Source: Rhodospirillaceae bacterium (GTDB taxonomy: Bacteria; Pseudomonadota; Alphaproteobacteria; DSM-16000; Inquilinaceae). Taken from it: a stretch of 64,000 nt of DNA. The notes under the pieces are model-generated. The model searched no databases, had not been told where the DNA came from, and saw only the letters and a list, made by a program, of their open reading frames with translations. Numbering within the stretch: the stretch's first letter is position 1; each line of letters starts with the position of its first letter. This document shows, piece after piece, positions 41,639-51,185 of the stretch. The stretch spans positions 3,087,001 to 3,151,000 of the forward strand of contig JACKIH010000003.1 in NCBI GenBank assembly GCA_020638575.1, in the 5' to 3' direction. Both the position numbers and the translations under genes were made by a program.

Positions 41639-43576
41639 ATGACGGTTACAGATTCCAGCCTAGCGCCTCCAGTATTCGCGCAGTGGACACAAGGTCTTGC
41701 TGAGCGAATTCGGGGGTTTGGAAAGAGCGAGTCCCGTGGTCGGGTATGCGCTCTCCTCTTCTCCGGTCTGGTTATCGGCGGCGGTTTGCTCTGGCAGGCG
41801 GCGGCGGAACTCGACCTGGCGGTCCGCAGCGACGAACTGGAGGCGGTGACGCAGACCGAGAACGCGTCCCTGGCGGACCACGTGGAAGGCGCCTTGCGGG
41901 CCTTCCGGGGCGAGCTCTTCATCGCGGCGCGCCATCCCGCCACCCAGCGCCTGTTCGATGGCAGCACGCCCGAAGAGCGCGACGAGGTGGCGGAGATCTT
42001 CCGGCTCATGGTCGAGGAGATCCCGGCAACTACCCAGATGCGCTACCTGGACGCCCGCGGCGACGAGATCGTGCGGGTCGACCGGCGCGACGACCAGGTG
42101 GTCCGCGTGTCGGATCTCGCCCTGCAGAACAAGGCCGACCGCTACTACTTCATCGACACCATGGCGTTGGAGGCGGGCGACCTCTACGTCTCGCCCCTCG
42201 ATCTCAACGTCGAGAACGGCGTCGTGGAAGTCCCGTGGGTGCCGACCATCCGGTTGGCCACGCCGGTGTCCGATGCCAACGGTGACCCTGCCGGCATCGT
42301 CATCGTGAACTTCGATGCCGGGCCGATGCTGGACGCCTTCGACAATGCCAGCGAGGACGGCCAGCGGCGGAGCATGCTGCTCAACCGCGATGGCTACTGG
42401 TTGGCCGGCCTCTCCACCGACCAGCTTTTCGGCAACATGTTCCCCGAGCGGCCGTCGCTGGCCGAACAGGACCCCGAACTGTGGCAGGAACTCCGTCAGC
42501 CGGGAGCCGGTGTGTTCTCCCGCGACGGCGTGGTCTACGCCCACGAAACGGTGGCGCCGCAGCCGCGCGAGGCCGTGGGCGCCTGGGTGCCGCACCGTCT
42601 GGTCTCCGACTCCGGGCTGGTGGTGCTGACCACCTTGGCCGTGGAGCACCGCATCGGTCCGCTGGCGCCCGGCGGCGCCGTCATCGCCCTGGTCGGGGCG
42701 ACGGTCCTCGGCCTCGTGGCCTGGATCTGGAGCGGCACCATCGTCGGCCGGCGGCAGGCTGTGGAAGCCGAAGAACAGGCCCGCAGCCAGCTCATCCGGT
42801 CGGAGAAGATGGCCTCGCTGGGCAGCCTGGTCGCCGGCATCGCGCATGAGCTCAACACGCCCATCGGCAATGCCGTCACCATCGGCAGCACCATGGCCGA
42901 CCAGATCCGCATCTGCGACGAGGAGGTGACGAGCGGCAAGCTGCGCAAGTCGACCATCGTGCAGACGATGGAGCAGTTGAAGGAAGGCACCGAGATCATG
43001 TTGCGCGGCCTGTCGCGGGCTTCCGACCTGATCGGCCAGTTCAAGCAGATCGCGGTCGACCAGTCCGGCGAGCAGCGGCGCACCTTCGCGCTCGACCCCT
43101 ACCTGCAGGAGGTCGCGGCGTCGGTGCAGTTCACCGTCAAGCACCGCCAGGCGAAGCTGTGCGTGGATGTGGCGTCCGGCTTGACGCTGGACAGCTTCCC
43201 CGGCCCGCTGAGCCAGGTGGTCATCAACCTGGTGACCAACGCCTTCACCCACGGTTTCCCCAACGACGAGCCGGGCACGGTCACCGTCGGGGCCTGCGCC
43301 GTCAGGGGCAAAGCGGTCGTCACCCTCACCGACACCGGCCGCGGCATCCCCCAGGAGGTGCAGCACAAGATCTTCGATCCGTTCTTCACCACGCGCCTTG
43401 GCTCCGGTGGCGCCGGCCTGGGGTTGAGCATCGTGCACGGCATCGTCACCGACGTGCTGGGCGGCACCATCCGCGTCGACAGCGCGCCGGGCCGTGCCAC
43501 CGTCTTCACCATCACCATTCCGACCAAGGCGCCCGCGGAGCGCCATGACAAGAAGGACCCTCACCATGTCGGCTAA
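41639..43576 (+). CDS. Membrane sensor histidine kinase (dCACHE-like sensor)
   Basis: A 645-residue membrane kinase. Two transmembrane helices (about 36-58 and 343-368) bracket a periplasmic sensor that resembles CACHE domains. The HisKA region has the phospho-acceptor H403 in GIAHELNTPIGN; the ATPase domain has the N box INLVTNAFTHGF, DTGRGIP and the G2 box GSGGAGLGLSIV. Start ATG 41639 lacks a ribosome-binding site (TTG 41630 is also in frame). Its stop overlaps the next gene, a REC-DUF3369-EAL regulator, so the two form a phosphorelay pair. Two CtrA-type boxes lie upstream. Confidence 0.9.
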   Translation: MTVTDSSLAPPVFAQWTQGLAERIRGFGKSESRGRVCALLFSGLVIGGGLLWQAAAELDLAVRSDELEAVTQTENASLADHVEGALRAFRGELFIAARHPATQRLFDGSTPEERDEVAEIFRLMVEEIPATTQMRYLDARGDEIVRVDRRDDQVVRVSDLALQNKADRYYFIDTMALEAGDLYVSPLDLNVENGVVEVPWVPTIRLATPVSDANGDPAGIVIVNFDAGPMLDAFDNASEDGQRRSMLLNRDGYWLAGLSTDQLFGNMFPERPSLAEQDPELWQELRQPGAGVFSRDGVVYAHETVAPQPREAVGAWVPHRLVSDSGLVVLTTLAVEHRIGPLAPGGAVIALVGATVLGLVAWIWSGTIVGRRQAVEAEEQARSQLIRSEKMASLGSLVAGIAHELNTPIGNAVTIGSTMADQIRICDEEVTSGKLRKSTIVQTMEQLKEGTEIMLRGLSRASDLIGQFKQIAVDQSGEQRRTFALDPYLQEVAASVQFTVKHRQAKLCVDVASGLTLDSFPGPLSQVVINLVTNAFTHGFPNDEPGTVTVGACAVRGKAVVTLTDTGRGIPQEVQHKIFDPFFTTRLGSGGAGLGLSIVHGIVTDVLGGTIRVDSAPGRATVFTITIPTKAPAERHDKKDPHHVG

Positions 43577-45899
43577 CATGGCTCACTCGATCTCCGCTCG
43601 GGGCGCGCCAGATCTGGAGCCTACGGCTTCGGCGGTGGCGGACGACGACGACCTGGAGATCATCGACGACGATCTGGACGATGCGGCGGGCACGTCCTCC
43701 GGTCACGGTCCCCTCGCGGCCCAGTCGCGCGCCTGGACGGTCCTCATTGTCGACGATGACGAGGACGTTCACGCGGCCACCACCTTCGCCATCCGTGGCT
43801 TCCAGGTGTACGGCCGGCCGATCGACCTGGTGCACGCCTATTCCGCCGCCGAAGCGATGGATGTGCTGGGGCGTCAACAGGGCATCGCCGTCGCCCTGGT
43901 GGACGTGGTGATGGAAGACCCGGACGCCGGGCTGAAGCTGGTGAAGACCATCCGCGATGCCGGATACCTTGAGATGCGGCTCATCCTGCGTACCGGTCAG
44001 CCGGGCTACGCGCCGGAGCTGGAGGTCATCTCCGAGTACGACATCAACGACTACCGCACCAAGTCGGAGCTGACGCGCATCCGCCTGCTCAGCGTGCTCA
44101 CGGCCGCCATCCGCTCCTACAGCCAGATCCGCCTGATCAACGAAAGCCGGATCGGGCTGGAGATGATCGTCGATGCCTCGGCCAACCTGTTCACCGACCG
44201 CAATCTGCAGCTCCTGTCGCGCGGCGTGCTCACCCAGGTGGCAAGCATCATGGGGGTGCCGGCCAACGGCCTGGTATGCATCGGCCCGCGGCGCGACGAC
44301 CACACGCCACGGCCCGACGAGTTCACCGTGATCAGCGATGCCGGGCGGTTCAGCCAGACCATCGGCCGCACACTGGCCGAGGTGGGCGATCCCGCCGTCA
44401 TCGGCCTGTTCAGCCGCACCGTCGATAGCGAATTGAACCTGATCGCCGACGGCAGCACGGCCATGTACTTCCCCGGCCAGCAGTCGCGGCAGTTCTTCGT
44501 CTTCCTGGAATCGATCCAGTTCGTCTCCGAAGAGATCATCGCCCTGCTCAAGGTGTTCGCCGGCAACATCGCCATCAGTCTGGAGAACGTGGAGCTGATC
44601 GAGCGGCTGGACTCGCTGGCCTTCGTCGACCCGGTGCTCGGCGTGGCCAACTACAACGCCTTCGATGCGGCCCTGCGGCGCCTCGACGTCGAGACCGACA
44701 CGCCGCTGCAGGTGGTGCTGGTGTCGATCGACGACCTTGACGCCATGATCGGCGCCTTCGGTCCGTCGCTGACCCAGAAGGTCAAGATGGGGGTCTATCA
44801 GCTCCTGGCCGAGCACGTGCCGGACGCCCATCTGATCGCCCATGTCGGCGAAGGGACCTTTGCCATCCTGGCCGATGCCGGCTGGCCCCTGGAGGACATC
44901 GGCGCGCGGGCGCTCGCCAAGCCGGTGGTGGTGGATGAGATTGCCCCCACCTTGTCGGCCACCACGGCGGTGGTGCATGTCGACGACGAGTCGCCCGATG
45001 CCGCCAGCGTGCTGCGCAATGGCATCGCTGCCCTGGTGGCCGCCCGTGCCGACTGCTCGGGGTCCGTGCGGGTCTACGACCGCACCTTCGGCGAAGATGT
45101 GCGCGAGCGCATCTTGCTGCAATCGGCCCTGCGCGCCGCCCTGAAGACGCCGGGCACCATCCAGGTGGCCCTGCAGCCCAAGGTGGATGCCACCTCCGGC
45201 AGCATCGTCGGGGCGGAGGCACTGGCCCGTTGGTCGCTCGACGGCAGGCCGGTCTCGCCGGCGCAATTCATCCCGATTGCGGAATCGAGCGGCCTCAGCG
45301 GCCAGGTGACCGAGCAGGTGCTGGACCGGTTGGGCCAGTGGGCGGCCGAGCGCAAGGCAGCCGGCCTGCCGGACCTGCCGGTGGCCGTCAACCTGGCCAT
45401 GCATGACCTGCACCGGGCGGACTTCGCCGGTTGGCTTCTGCACCGGGTGAAGGACGCCGGCCTGTCGCCGGCAACCGTGGAGTTCGAGATCACCGAGAGC
45501 GGTGTCATGCGCCATCCCGATCGGGCCCTGGCGGAACTCAACCGGCTCAAGGAGGCGGGCTTCGAAATCGCCATCGACGATTTCGGGACCGGCTACTCGT
45601 CGCTCGGCTACCTGGAGCGCCTGCCCACGGACTTCCTGAAGATCGACCGCATGTTCGTTGATCGTCTGACCAGGGCCAATGTGCACCGCTCCATCGCCGC
45701 CACCACGGTGGCCATGGCGCACAGCCTGGGCATCAAGGTGATCGCCGAGGGGGTCGAGACCCAGGAGCACCACGAAGCGCTGTCCCTGATCGGCTGCAAC
45801 TATCGCCAGGGCTACCTCTACGGTCGGCCGGTGCCCATCGAGAGCTTCACCGACACCTATGCCGACTGGTCGCTGTCGGCGATCACCTCGGCGGCCTGA
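43566..45899 (+). CDS. Response regulator REC-DUF3369 with EAL phosphodiesterase domain
   Basis: A 777-residue cytoplasmic regulator. After an acidic N-terminus, a receiver domain (about 58-180) has the phospho-acceptor D113 in VALVDVVMED; DUF3369 follows (about 195-345); a degenerate GGDEF-like stretch without GGDEF residues precedes a C-terminal EAL domain (about 525-770). The EAL domain keeps catalytic residues: E551 in GAEALARW, FEITES, DDFGTGYSSLGYL, IAEGVET. It should hydrolyse cyclic-di-GMP under control of the kinase encoded just upstream (11-base overlap). ATG 43566 is chosen for AAGGA eight bases upstream. Confidence 0.9.
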   Translation: MSANMAHSISARGAPDLEPTASAVADDDDLEIIDDDLDDAAGTSSGHGPLAAQSRAWTVLIVDDDEDVHAATTFAIRGFQVYGRPIDLVHAYSAAEAMDVLGRQQGIAVALVDVVMEDPDAGLKLVKTIRDAGYLEMRLILRTGQPGYAPELEVISEYDINDYRTKSELTRIRLLSVLTAAIRSYSQIRLINESRIGLEMIVDASANLFTDRNLQLLSRGVLTQVASIMGVPANGLVCIGPRRDDHTPRPDEFTVISDAGRFSQTIGRTLAEVGDPAVIGLFSRTVDSELNLIADGSTAMYFPGQQSRQFFVFLESIQFVSEEIIALLKVFAGNIAISLENVELIERLDSLAFVDPVLGVANYNAFDAALRRLDVETDTPLQVVLVSIDDLDAMIGAFGPSLTQKVKMGVYQLLAEHVPDAHLIAHVGEGTFAILADAGWPLEDIGARALAKPVVVDEIAPTLSATTAVVHVDDESPDAASVLRNGIAALVAARADCSGSVRVYDRTFGEDVRERILLQSALRAALKTPGTIQVALQPKVDATSGSIVGAEALARWSLDGRPVSPAQFIPIAESSGLSGQVTEQVLDRLGQWAAERKAAGLPDLPVAVNLAMHDLHRADFAGWLLHRVKDAGLSPATVEFEITESGVMRHPDRALAELNRLKEAGFEIAIDDFGTGYSSLGYLERLPTDFLKIDRMFVDRLTRANVHRSIAATTVAMAHSLGIKVIAEGVETQEHHEALSLIGCNYRQGYLYGRPVPIESFTDTYADWSLSAITSAA

Positions 45900-46417
45900 C
45901 GTGCCTGCCGGCGGCCGTGGGCAAGCCATCCACCACGGCCGCCGAAGCCGGCCCGGAGGCGCCGCATCCCGCAGTGCGTCCAGAAGCTTTCTCTATTCTA
46001 AGTGCGCTATCCTAAGCGGAATCAAAGTTAAAGGCCGATTGCGCTACGCCGGGTGCCGACCCCGGGATGGACGACAAAGATCTCCGGACCAAGTGGCCCC
46101 TAGGTGCACCGCAACGCGTGGTAAAGGGCGGCTTAAGAGTCAGATTTGGCGGTTCCGCCGAGGCCGCGCAAACGCCGGGTGGTGGAATTCTTCTGATATT
46201 CGCGACAATTTTATTAAGCATTCCGATCCTGGAGAATTTCCTCAGGGACAGTAATGTTCCGGACAATTGTCTAGTATTGGTCTGGGCAATTTCCTATCGC
46301 AATTTCGCTGGGTGGCGGTCTATCGCCCAATTGGACAGAAGATCGCGGCATCAACGATTGATTAATTAAATCCCGACAATGATGCCGGTGGATGGATCGG
46401 GGGAGCCAGACACGATC
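45900..46417. other. 518-bp intergenic region, AT-rich in its right half
   Basis: No gene is supported. From about 46000 to 46400 GC content is visibly lower than elsewhere, and small open frames on either strand do not resemble a family. TTAATTAA occurs at 46361-46368. It probably carries the promoter of the chemosensory operon and may include a decayed insertion. Confidence 0.5.
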
Positions 46418-46882
46418 ATGACTTTGCCAAGGAGTGTGCTTACCTTCCAACGTTGCGGCTACCGGTTCGGTGTTCCGATCACGGTGGTGGAGCACGTGGT
46501 CGCGCGCTGCGGCGCCAGCGGCTTGCCGGGGGCACCCTCCAGCGTTCTCGGCGTCATCAACCTGCACGGCGAGCCGGTGGCGATGATCGATCCCGCGGCC
46601 GTCTTCGGCCGCAGCGACCCGGATCCGAACATCGACCAGCGGCTGGTCATTGCCCGCACGCAAAAGCGCAGGCTGGCCCTGGTGGCCGACAAGGTCGAGG
46701 GTGTCATCGATACCGGCCGCTGCCGCGCCACCGAAGCCACGGACCTGGCACCCGGCATCCAGCGCTGGCAGGGCCTGCTCGGCGACAGCGACGGGCTGAT
46801 CTACGTCTACGACGCCGAAAGCCTGCTCGATCCCGCCGAGGACGTGGCGCTCGCCGAACTGCTGGAGCAGGCGGCAGCATGA
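46418..46882 (+). CDS. cheW: CheW-type coupling protein 1 (WspB/CheW3a-like)
   Basis: A 154-residue CheW-domain protein. Recognisable parts are LTFQRCGYRFGVPITVVEHV, PSSVLGVINLHGEPVAMIDPAAVFG, and LALVADKVEGVID. CheW links receptors to CheA. The start is uncertain: ATG 46418 fits the family but has a distant GGGGGAG; ATG 46379/46382 lacks any site. It overlaps cheR by four bases (ATGA) and is the first gene of the cluster. Confidence 0.9.
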   Translation: MTLPRSVLTFQRCGYRFGVPITVVEHVVARCGASGLPGAPSSVLGVINLHGEPVAMIDPAAVFGRSDPDPNIDQRLVIARTQKRRLALVADKVEGVIDTGRCRATEATDLAPGIQRWQGLLGDSDGLIYVYDAESLLDPAEDVALAELLEQAAA

Positions 46883-48429
46883 ACGATGCCGACCATATGG
46901 CCCTGAAGACGCTGCTGGCCGACCGGCTCGGCTTCCGGGTCGGCGATCTCGACGAGGCCACCGTGCACGGTGCCTTGCAGGCGGCCGTCAAGGCGCATCA
47001 CGGCGCCAATGCCGAAGCGACTTTGGCGCATCTCGCCGTGCGCGACCTCTCCGATCCGATCTGGCAGGTCGTGATCGACCGCTTCGTGGTCACCGAGACG
47101 AGCTTCCTGCGCGATCGCGACTGGTGCGACTCCCTGGCCGGGGAGGCCCTGGCCACTCTGGTAAAGGCCCGCCGGGCCGACGGTACGCGGCGCCTGCACC
47201 TGTGGAGTGCCGGCTGTTCCACCGGCGAGGAGTGCTACACGCTGGCGTTCCTGGTAGACCGCCTGGTGCCGGACCGGTCGGAGTGGGACATCCGCATCGT
47301 CGGCAGCGACGTGTGCCGCGCCAACCTGGGCACCGCAACCAAAGGCATCTACCGGGCATGGAAGGTGCGCACGTTGAGCGAACCGGAGCGCGCCCACCTG
47401 TTCGACCGCGTCGACGGCCGGCACTACCGGGTGCACCAACGGTTCCGCGACATGGTCACCTTCCGCCAGCAGAACTTGGCCGACCTGAAGCCCCTGGAGC
47501 CGGGCACCGGCGAGGGGCGCTTCGATCTGATCGTCTGCCGCAATGTGTTGATCTATTTCGAGCGCGAGCGCCAGGACCGGCTAGCCCGGGCCCTGATCTC
47601 GCGCCTGACGCCCGATGGCTGGCTGGCGGTGGCACCGGCCGAGGCGAGTGCCGAACGCTTTGCCCCGCTGGCCCGCGTGTCGACGTCGTGCGCCATCTTC
47701 TTCCGTGCCAGGCAGGACGCAGCCACGCCCGCCGAACCGGCGATCGTGCGCATGCCGGCGGCCGAAGAGCTGCGCCCCGCAGCCGCCATTGCGGCCCCCG
47801 CCACGATGCCGCCCGCGCCATCGATCGAACCGCCGGCTCGGCGACCCATCGCCTGGCCGTCGCCGGAGTCGCTGCCGGGGTCGCTGCCGAAGTCGCTGCC
47901 GGAGCCGATGCCTGAGCCGCCGCAGCAACCGGCTGCAGGTGTCTCGGCACCGCCGCTGGCCCCGGCCTCTCCGGACCAGCCGAACGCGGTGGGCGGCCAT
48001 CGCGGCAACCTGGAACACGCGCGCCTGCTGGCCGACCGCGGCGAGCTGGAAGAAGCCCGTCGGCGCTGCCTCGCGGTGCTGGAAGAAGACAGCCTCTGCC
48101 ACGACGCCCACGTGCTGCTGGCGATGATCGCGCTGGAAGCCGACGAGATGGAGGAGGCGCTCACGGCCGCCCGGCGTGCCGCCTATGTGCGCACCGATTC
48201 CCCCATGGCGCATCTGTTGGAGGGCATGGCCCTGCTGCGCCTGCGCCAGCACCGGCAGGCCCACCGCTGCCTCGACCGGGCCATGCGGATGGTCGAACTG
48301 ACGAGCGATCCGGAGCTGGCGGAGATGACCGCCGAGTTCGGTATCGATGCGCTGCTGGACATGGCGCGCACGCACCTGGCCCAGGACGTCCCGACCGCGC
48401 ACAGGAGGTCCGATGCTCGCAGACAGTGA
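46879..48429 (+). CDS. cheR: CheR-type methyltransferase with C-terminal TPR region (WspC-like)
   Basis: A 516-residue chemoreceptor methyltransferase. The CheR catalytic domain (about 1-275) shows TETSFLRD, the SAM-binding LWSAGCSTGEECYTLAF, VGSDVCRANL and FDLIVCRNVLIYF. A Pro/Ala-rich linker (about 276-370) is partly encoded by 12-bp repeats, and residues about 375-500 form TPR-like helices. This architecture is that of WspC/CheR3, which modify receptors of alternative-function systems. It overlaps both CheW genes. Confidence 0.92.
   Translation: MNDADHMALKTLLADRLGFRVGDLDEATVHGALQAAVKAHHGANAEATLAHLAVRDLSDPIWQVVIDRFVVTETSFLRDRDWCDSLAGEALATLVKARRADGTRRLHLWSAGCSTGEECYTLAFLVDRLVPDRSEWDIRIVGSDVCRANLGTATKGIYRAWKVRTLSEPERAHLFDRVDGRHYRVHQRFRDMVTFRQQNLADLKPLEPGTGEGRFDLIVCRNVLIYFERERQDRLARALISRLTPDGWLAVAPAEASAERFAPLARVSTSCAIFFRARQDAATPAEPAIVRMPAAEELRPAAAIAAPATMPPAPSIEPPARRPIAWPSPESLPGSLPKSLPEPMPEPPQQPAAGVSAPPLAPASPDQPNAVGGHRGNLEHARLLADRGELEEARRRCLAVLEEDSLCHDAHVLLAMIALEADEMEEALTAARRAAYVRTDSPMAHLLEGMALLRLRQHRQAHRCLDRAMRMVELTSDPELAEMTAEFGIDALLDMARTHLAQDVPTAHRRSDARRQ
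47860..47916 (+). repeat. 12-bp tandem repeat in the CheR linker
   Basis: Three near-perfect copies of TCGCTGCCGRRG (47869-47904), with degenerate flanking units, encode repeated SLPx in the linker of the CheR-TPR protein. The repeat is a multiple of three, so copy-number change lengthens the linker without a frameshift. Confidence 0.7.
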
Positions 48430-49051
48430 CGCCGGGGCCGGCACCGACTGGCAGGCGGTGCACGAGCGCATGCAGCAGTTGCGCGAGCGCCTGGAGGCCT
48501 CCGGCACGCCGACGCCGCAACGGGTCGAGGCGGTGCTGAGCCAGCGGGCGGCGGTGCTGGCACGCCCGCGGGCCGAGCAGGTGGCGGCGGTCAAGCACAC
48601 CGTCGTTCGGTTCCGCTGCGGCCGCCAGTCCTGCGCCTTGCCCACCCGTCAGATGGTCGAGGCAACGGAGCTGCTGCGGCCGGCCATGCTGCCGGGTCTG
48701 CCGCACATCTACCTGGGCGTGATCTACCATCGCGGGCGCATCTACCCGGTGATCGACCCGGTACCCGTGCTCGGCCTGGAGGCCGGCGGGGATCCGCCCA
48801 CCCACGCCATTTTGATTGCGCTCAAGGAGGGCACGGCTGCCCTCGCGGTGGCCGCCATCGAGGGCTTGATGTCCTACACCGCCACCGAGCTTGAGCCGGT
48901 CGACCTGGCCGAAGCCCGGCACATGGCCATGCAAGGCATGCTGCCGGATTCGGTCTTGCTGCTCGATGCCGGCCGGCTTCTGAGCGATGTCCGCCTGGTC
49001 GTCAACGACTTGCCGGTACCGGCATATGCAACTGACGGGGAAAACCCATGA
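48413..49051 (+). CDS. cheW: CheW-type coupling protein 2 (WspD/CheW3b-like)
   Basis: A 212-residue CheW-domain protein with an N-terminal extension of about 55 helical residues (QAVHERMQQLRERLEASG). The CheW domain includes VVRFRCGRQSCALPTRQMVE and IYLGVIYHRGRIYPVIDPVPVLG. A second, longer CheW is typical of Wsp (WspD) and Che3 clusters. ATG 48413 follows AGGAGG inside the cheR 3' end (17-base overlap). Its stop overlaps the receptor gene start. Confidence 0.9.
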   Translation: MLADSDAGAGTDWQAVHERMQQLRERLEASGTPTPQRVEAVLSQRAAVLARPRAEQVAAVKHTVVRFRCGRQSCALPTRQMVEATELLRPAMLPGLPHIYLGVIYHRGRIYPVIDPVPVLGLEAGGDPPTHAILIALKEGTAALAVAAIEGLMSYTATELEPVDLAEARHMAMQGMLPDSVLLLDAGRLLSDVRLVVNDLPVPAYATDGENP

Positions 49052-51177
49052 CGGTGAACCGATTCCGCATCAATTCCTTGCGCACCATCGCGCTCGTCGG
49101 CGTGCTGATCGCCGCGATCGTGCCGGTGGCGGTCTTGACGGTGACATCGGCGCTCAGCGTTCGTACGGTCATCATCGACGACACCATCGGCCAGTCCCAG
49201 CGCGCGGCGACGGCACTGGCGGAGGATGTGGCCGGGTTCCTCGACGACCAGGCGCAGATCGCCGCGTTCGTGGCCGACCGCGTCGGCGGACAGGACGCCG
49301 CCGACCGCGGCACGGTGACCCCCATTCTCGATGACCTGCGGGAGAACTACCCGCAGGCGGAAACCGTCTTCGTCACCAACCGGCAGGGCCGCATCATCGC
49401 GATCTCGTCGGCGGTCGTCGACCAGTCCTCCATCGGCAACGACATCACCGACCGCCCTTACTGGCAGCAGGCGATGACCACCGGTCAGGTGGTACTGCCC
49501 CGCCAACTCGTGATCGGCCGGACGTCGGGGAACCCCATCGCCATCGTCGCGGCCCCCATCATCGGCGCGTCGGGTTCGCCCGAGGGCCTGGTGGTGATGA
49601 CGACCAATGCCAACCGCATCGGGACGATGGCCCGTCGGTTTTCCGGCGACGGTACCACTCGCGTCGCGATCGCCACCGAAACGGGCCTGGCCGTGGCCCA
49701 TAGCGATGCGGACGTCCTGCCGATGGAGACCGACTTCTCCGGCACCGAGATCTGGAGCCACCTGTCCGACGGCGGGTCGGGGGTCGTGGAGTCCTACGAG
49801 GATACCGGCAACGTGGAGCGCTTCGCGGCCTACGCCACGGTGCCGAACGTCAATTGGCGTGTCTGGATCAGCCACAGGCGCGCCGATGTGCTGAGCCGCG
49901 TCTGGGACACCTACCTGGAGTCCGCGTGGTTCGTGCTGCTGGCCGTCGGGCTGGCGGTGGTGGGAATTACCCTGTTGGTGCGCATGATCGTTGGCCCCAT
50001 CGAGTCGATGCGCGAAGTGGTCTCCCGGGTCGCCGCCGGCGATCTGCACCTGCGTGCCGATGAGCGCGGCCCGGCCGAAGTGGTCGATCTCGCCCGGGCC
50101 GTCAATGGCATGGCGGCGGCCCAGGCGCGGGCGCTGGACAATGAGCGCGAGGTCGCTGCCGGCATGCAGCGCGCGGTCACGAAGTACAACAGCCTGGCCG
50201 AACAGGTGGCCAAGGGCGATCTCAGCGCCCGTGTGGAGGTGGACGAGGACGGCGAACTCGGCAACCTGGGCCGCGGCCTCAACTCCATGGTGGCGGCGCT
50301 GGAGCAACTCGCCGAGGAGGTGCACGAGGCGTGCAACTCCATCGCCTCGGCCACCGGCGAGATCCTCGCGGCCACCAGCCAGCAGGTGTCCTCGGCGGCC
50401 GAGGAGTCGAGTGCGGTCAAGCAGACCACGGCGACCGTGCACGACGTGCGGCAGAACGCCGAGGTGACCGCCCGCAAGACCCGCCTGGTGGCCGATCTGG
50501 CCAACCGCGCCAAGGAAACGTCTGAAGGCGGGCGCAGCTCGGTGGAGGAAAGCATCAACAGCGGCCAGCTCGTGAAGCAGCAGATGGTGTCGCTGGCCGA
50601 ACGCATCCTCGCCTTCTCCGAACAGGCCCAGGCCATCGCCGACATCAACGACACGGTGGCCGACCTGGCCGAGCAGTCCAACCTGCTGGCGGTGAATGCC
50701 GGCATCGAGGCCGCCAAGGCCGGCGAGGCAGGCCAGGGCTTCGGCGTGGTGGCCAACGAGGTGCGCGCCCTGGCCGAACGCTCGCGCGAGGCCACCGCCC
50801 ATGTGCGCCGCATCGTCGGCGAGATCCAGAAGTCCTCCCAGGCCGCGGTGATGGCGGCCGAACAGGGCGTGAAGACCGCGGAGTCGGGCAGCCAGACGGT
50901 GCAGCGCTCCGGATTGGCGATCAATGCGCTCGCCAACAGCGTCACCGAGGCGTCGCAGGCGGCACAGCAGATCATCGTGACGTCCGAACAGCAGGAAATC
51001 GGCATGGACCAGATCGTCAAGGCCATGCAGAACATCGAGCAGTCCTCCAGCCAGAGCGTCGCGGCGACCCGCCAAGTGGAGCGGGCGGCTCAGGATCTCG
51101 ATCGCTTGGCCAAGTCGCTCACCGGCGTGGTGGGGGCGATGAAGGTCGGCAACGGCGCGGTCAGAAGCGCCCGGTAG
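49048..51177 (+). CDS. Methyl-accepting chemotaxis protein with double HAMP
   Basis: A 709-residue membrane receptor. Helices at about 10-32 and 291-313 bracket a periplasmic dCACHE-type sensor (RPYWQQAM, QLVIGRTSGNPIAIVAAPI). Two HAMP regions follow (about 314-365 and 375-430). The signalling tip is EQSNLLAVNAGIEAAKAGEAG, a variant of the usual EQTNLLALNAAIEAARAGE. There is no C-terminal NWETF-like pentapeptide. It is the single receptor of the cluster and the likely partner of both CheWs and the hybrid CheA. Confidence 0.93.
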   Translation: MTVNRFRINSLRTIALVGVLIAAIVPVAVLTVTSALSVRTVIIDDTIGQSQRAATALAEDVAGFLDDQAQIAAFVADRVGGQDAADRGTVTPILDDLRENYPQAETVFVTNRQGRIIAISSAVVDQSSIGNDITDRPYWQQAMTTGQVVLPRQLVIGRTSGNPIAIVAAPIIGASGSPEGLVVMTTNANRIGTMARRFSGDGTTRVAIATETGLAVAHSDADVLPMETDFSGTEIWSHLSDGGSGVVESYEDTGNVERFAAYATVPNVNWRVWISHRRADVLSRVWDTYLESAWFVLLAVGLAVVGITLLVRMIVGPIESMREVVSRVAAGDLHLRADERGPAEVVDLARAVNGMAAAQARALDNEREVAAGMQRAVTKYNSLAEQVAKGDLSARVEVDEDGELGNLGRGLNSMVAALEQLAEEVHEACNSIASATGEILAATSQQVSSAAEESSAVKQTTATVHDVRQNAEVTARKTRLVADLANRAKETSEGGRSSVEESINSGQLVKQQMVSLAERILAFSEQAQAIADINDTVADLAEQSNLLAVNAGIEAAKAGEAGQGFGVVANEVRALAERSREATAHVRRIVGEIQKSSQAAVMAAEQGVKTAESGSQTVQRSGLAINALANSVTEASQAAQQIIVTSEQQEIGMDQIVKAMQNIEQSSSQSVAATRQVERAAQDLDRLAKSLTGVVGAMKVGNGAVRSAR

Positions 51178-51185
51178 CGTGACCC

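Noticed and set aside
46067..46369. 100-codon open frame in the gap before cheW.
   Set aside because: No ribosome-binding site, no family resemblance, and mixed composition; considered a possible insertion-sequence remnant but without recognisable transposase motifs.
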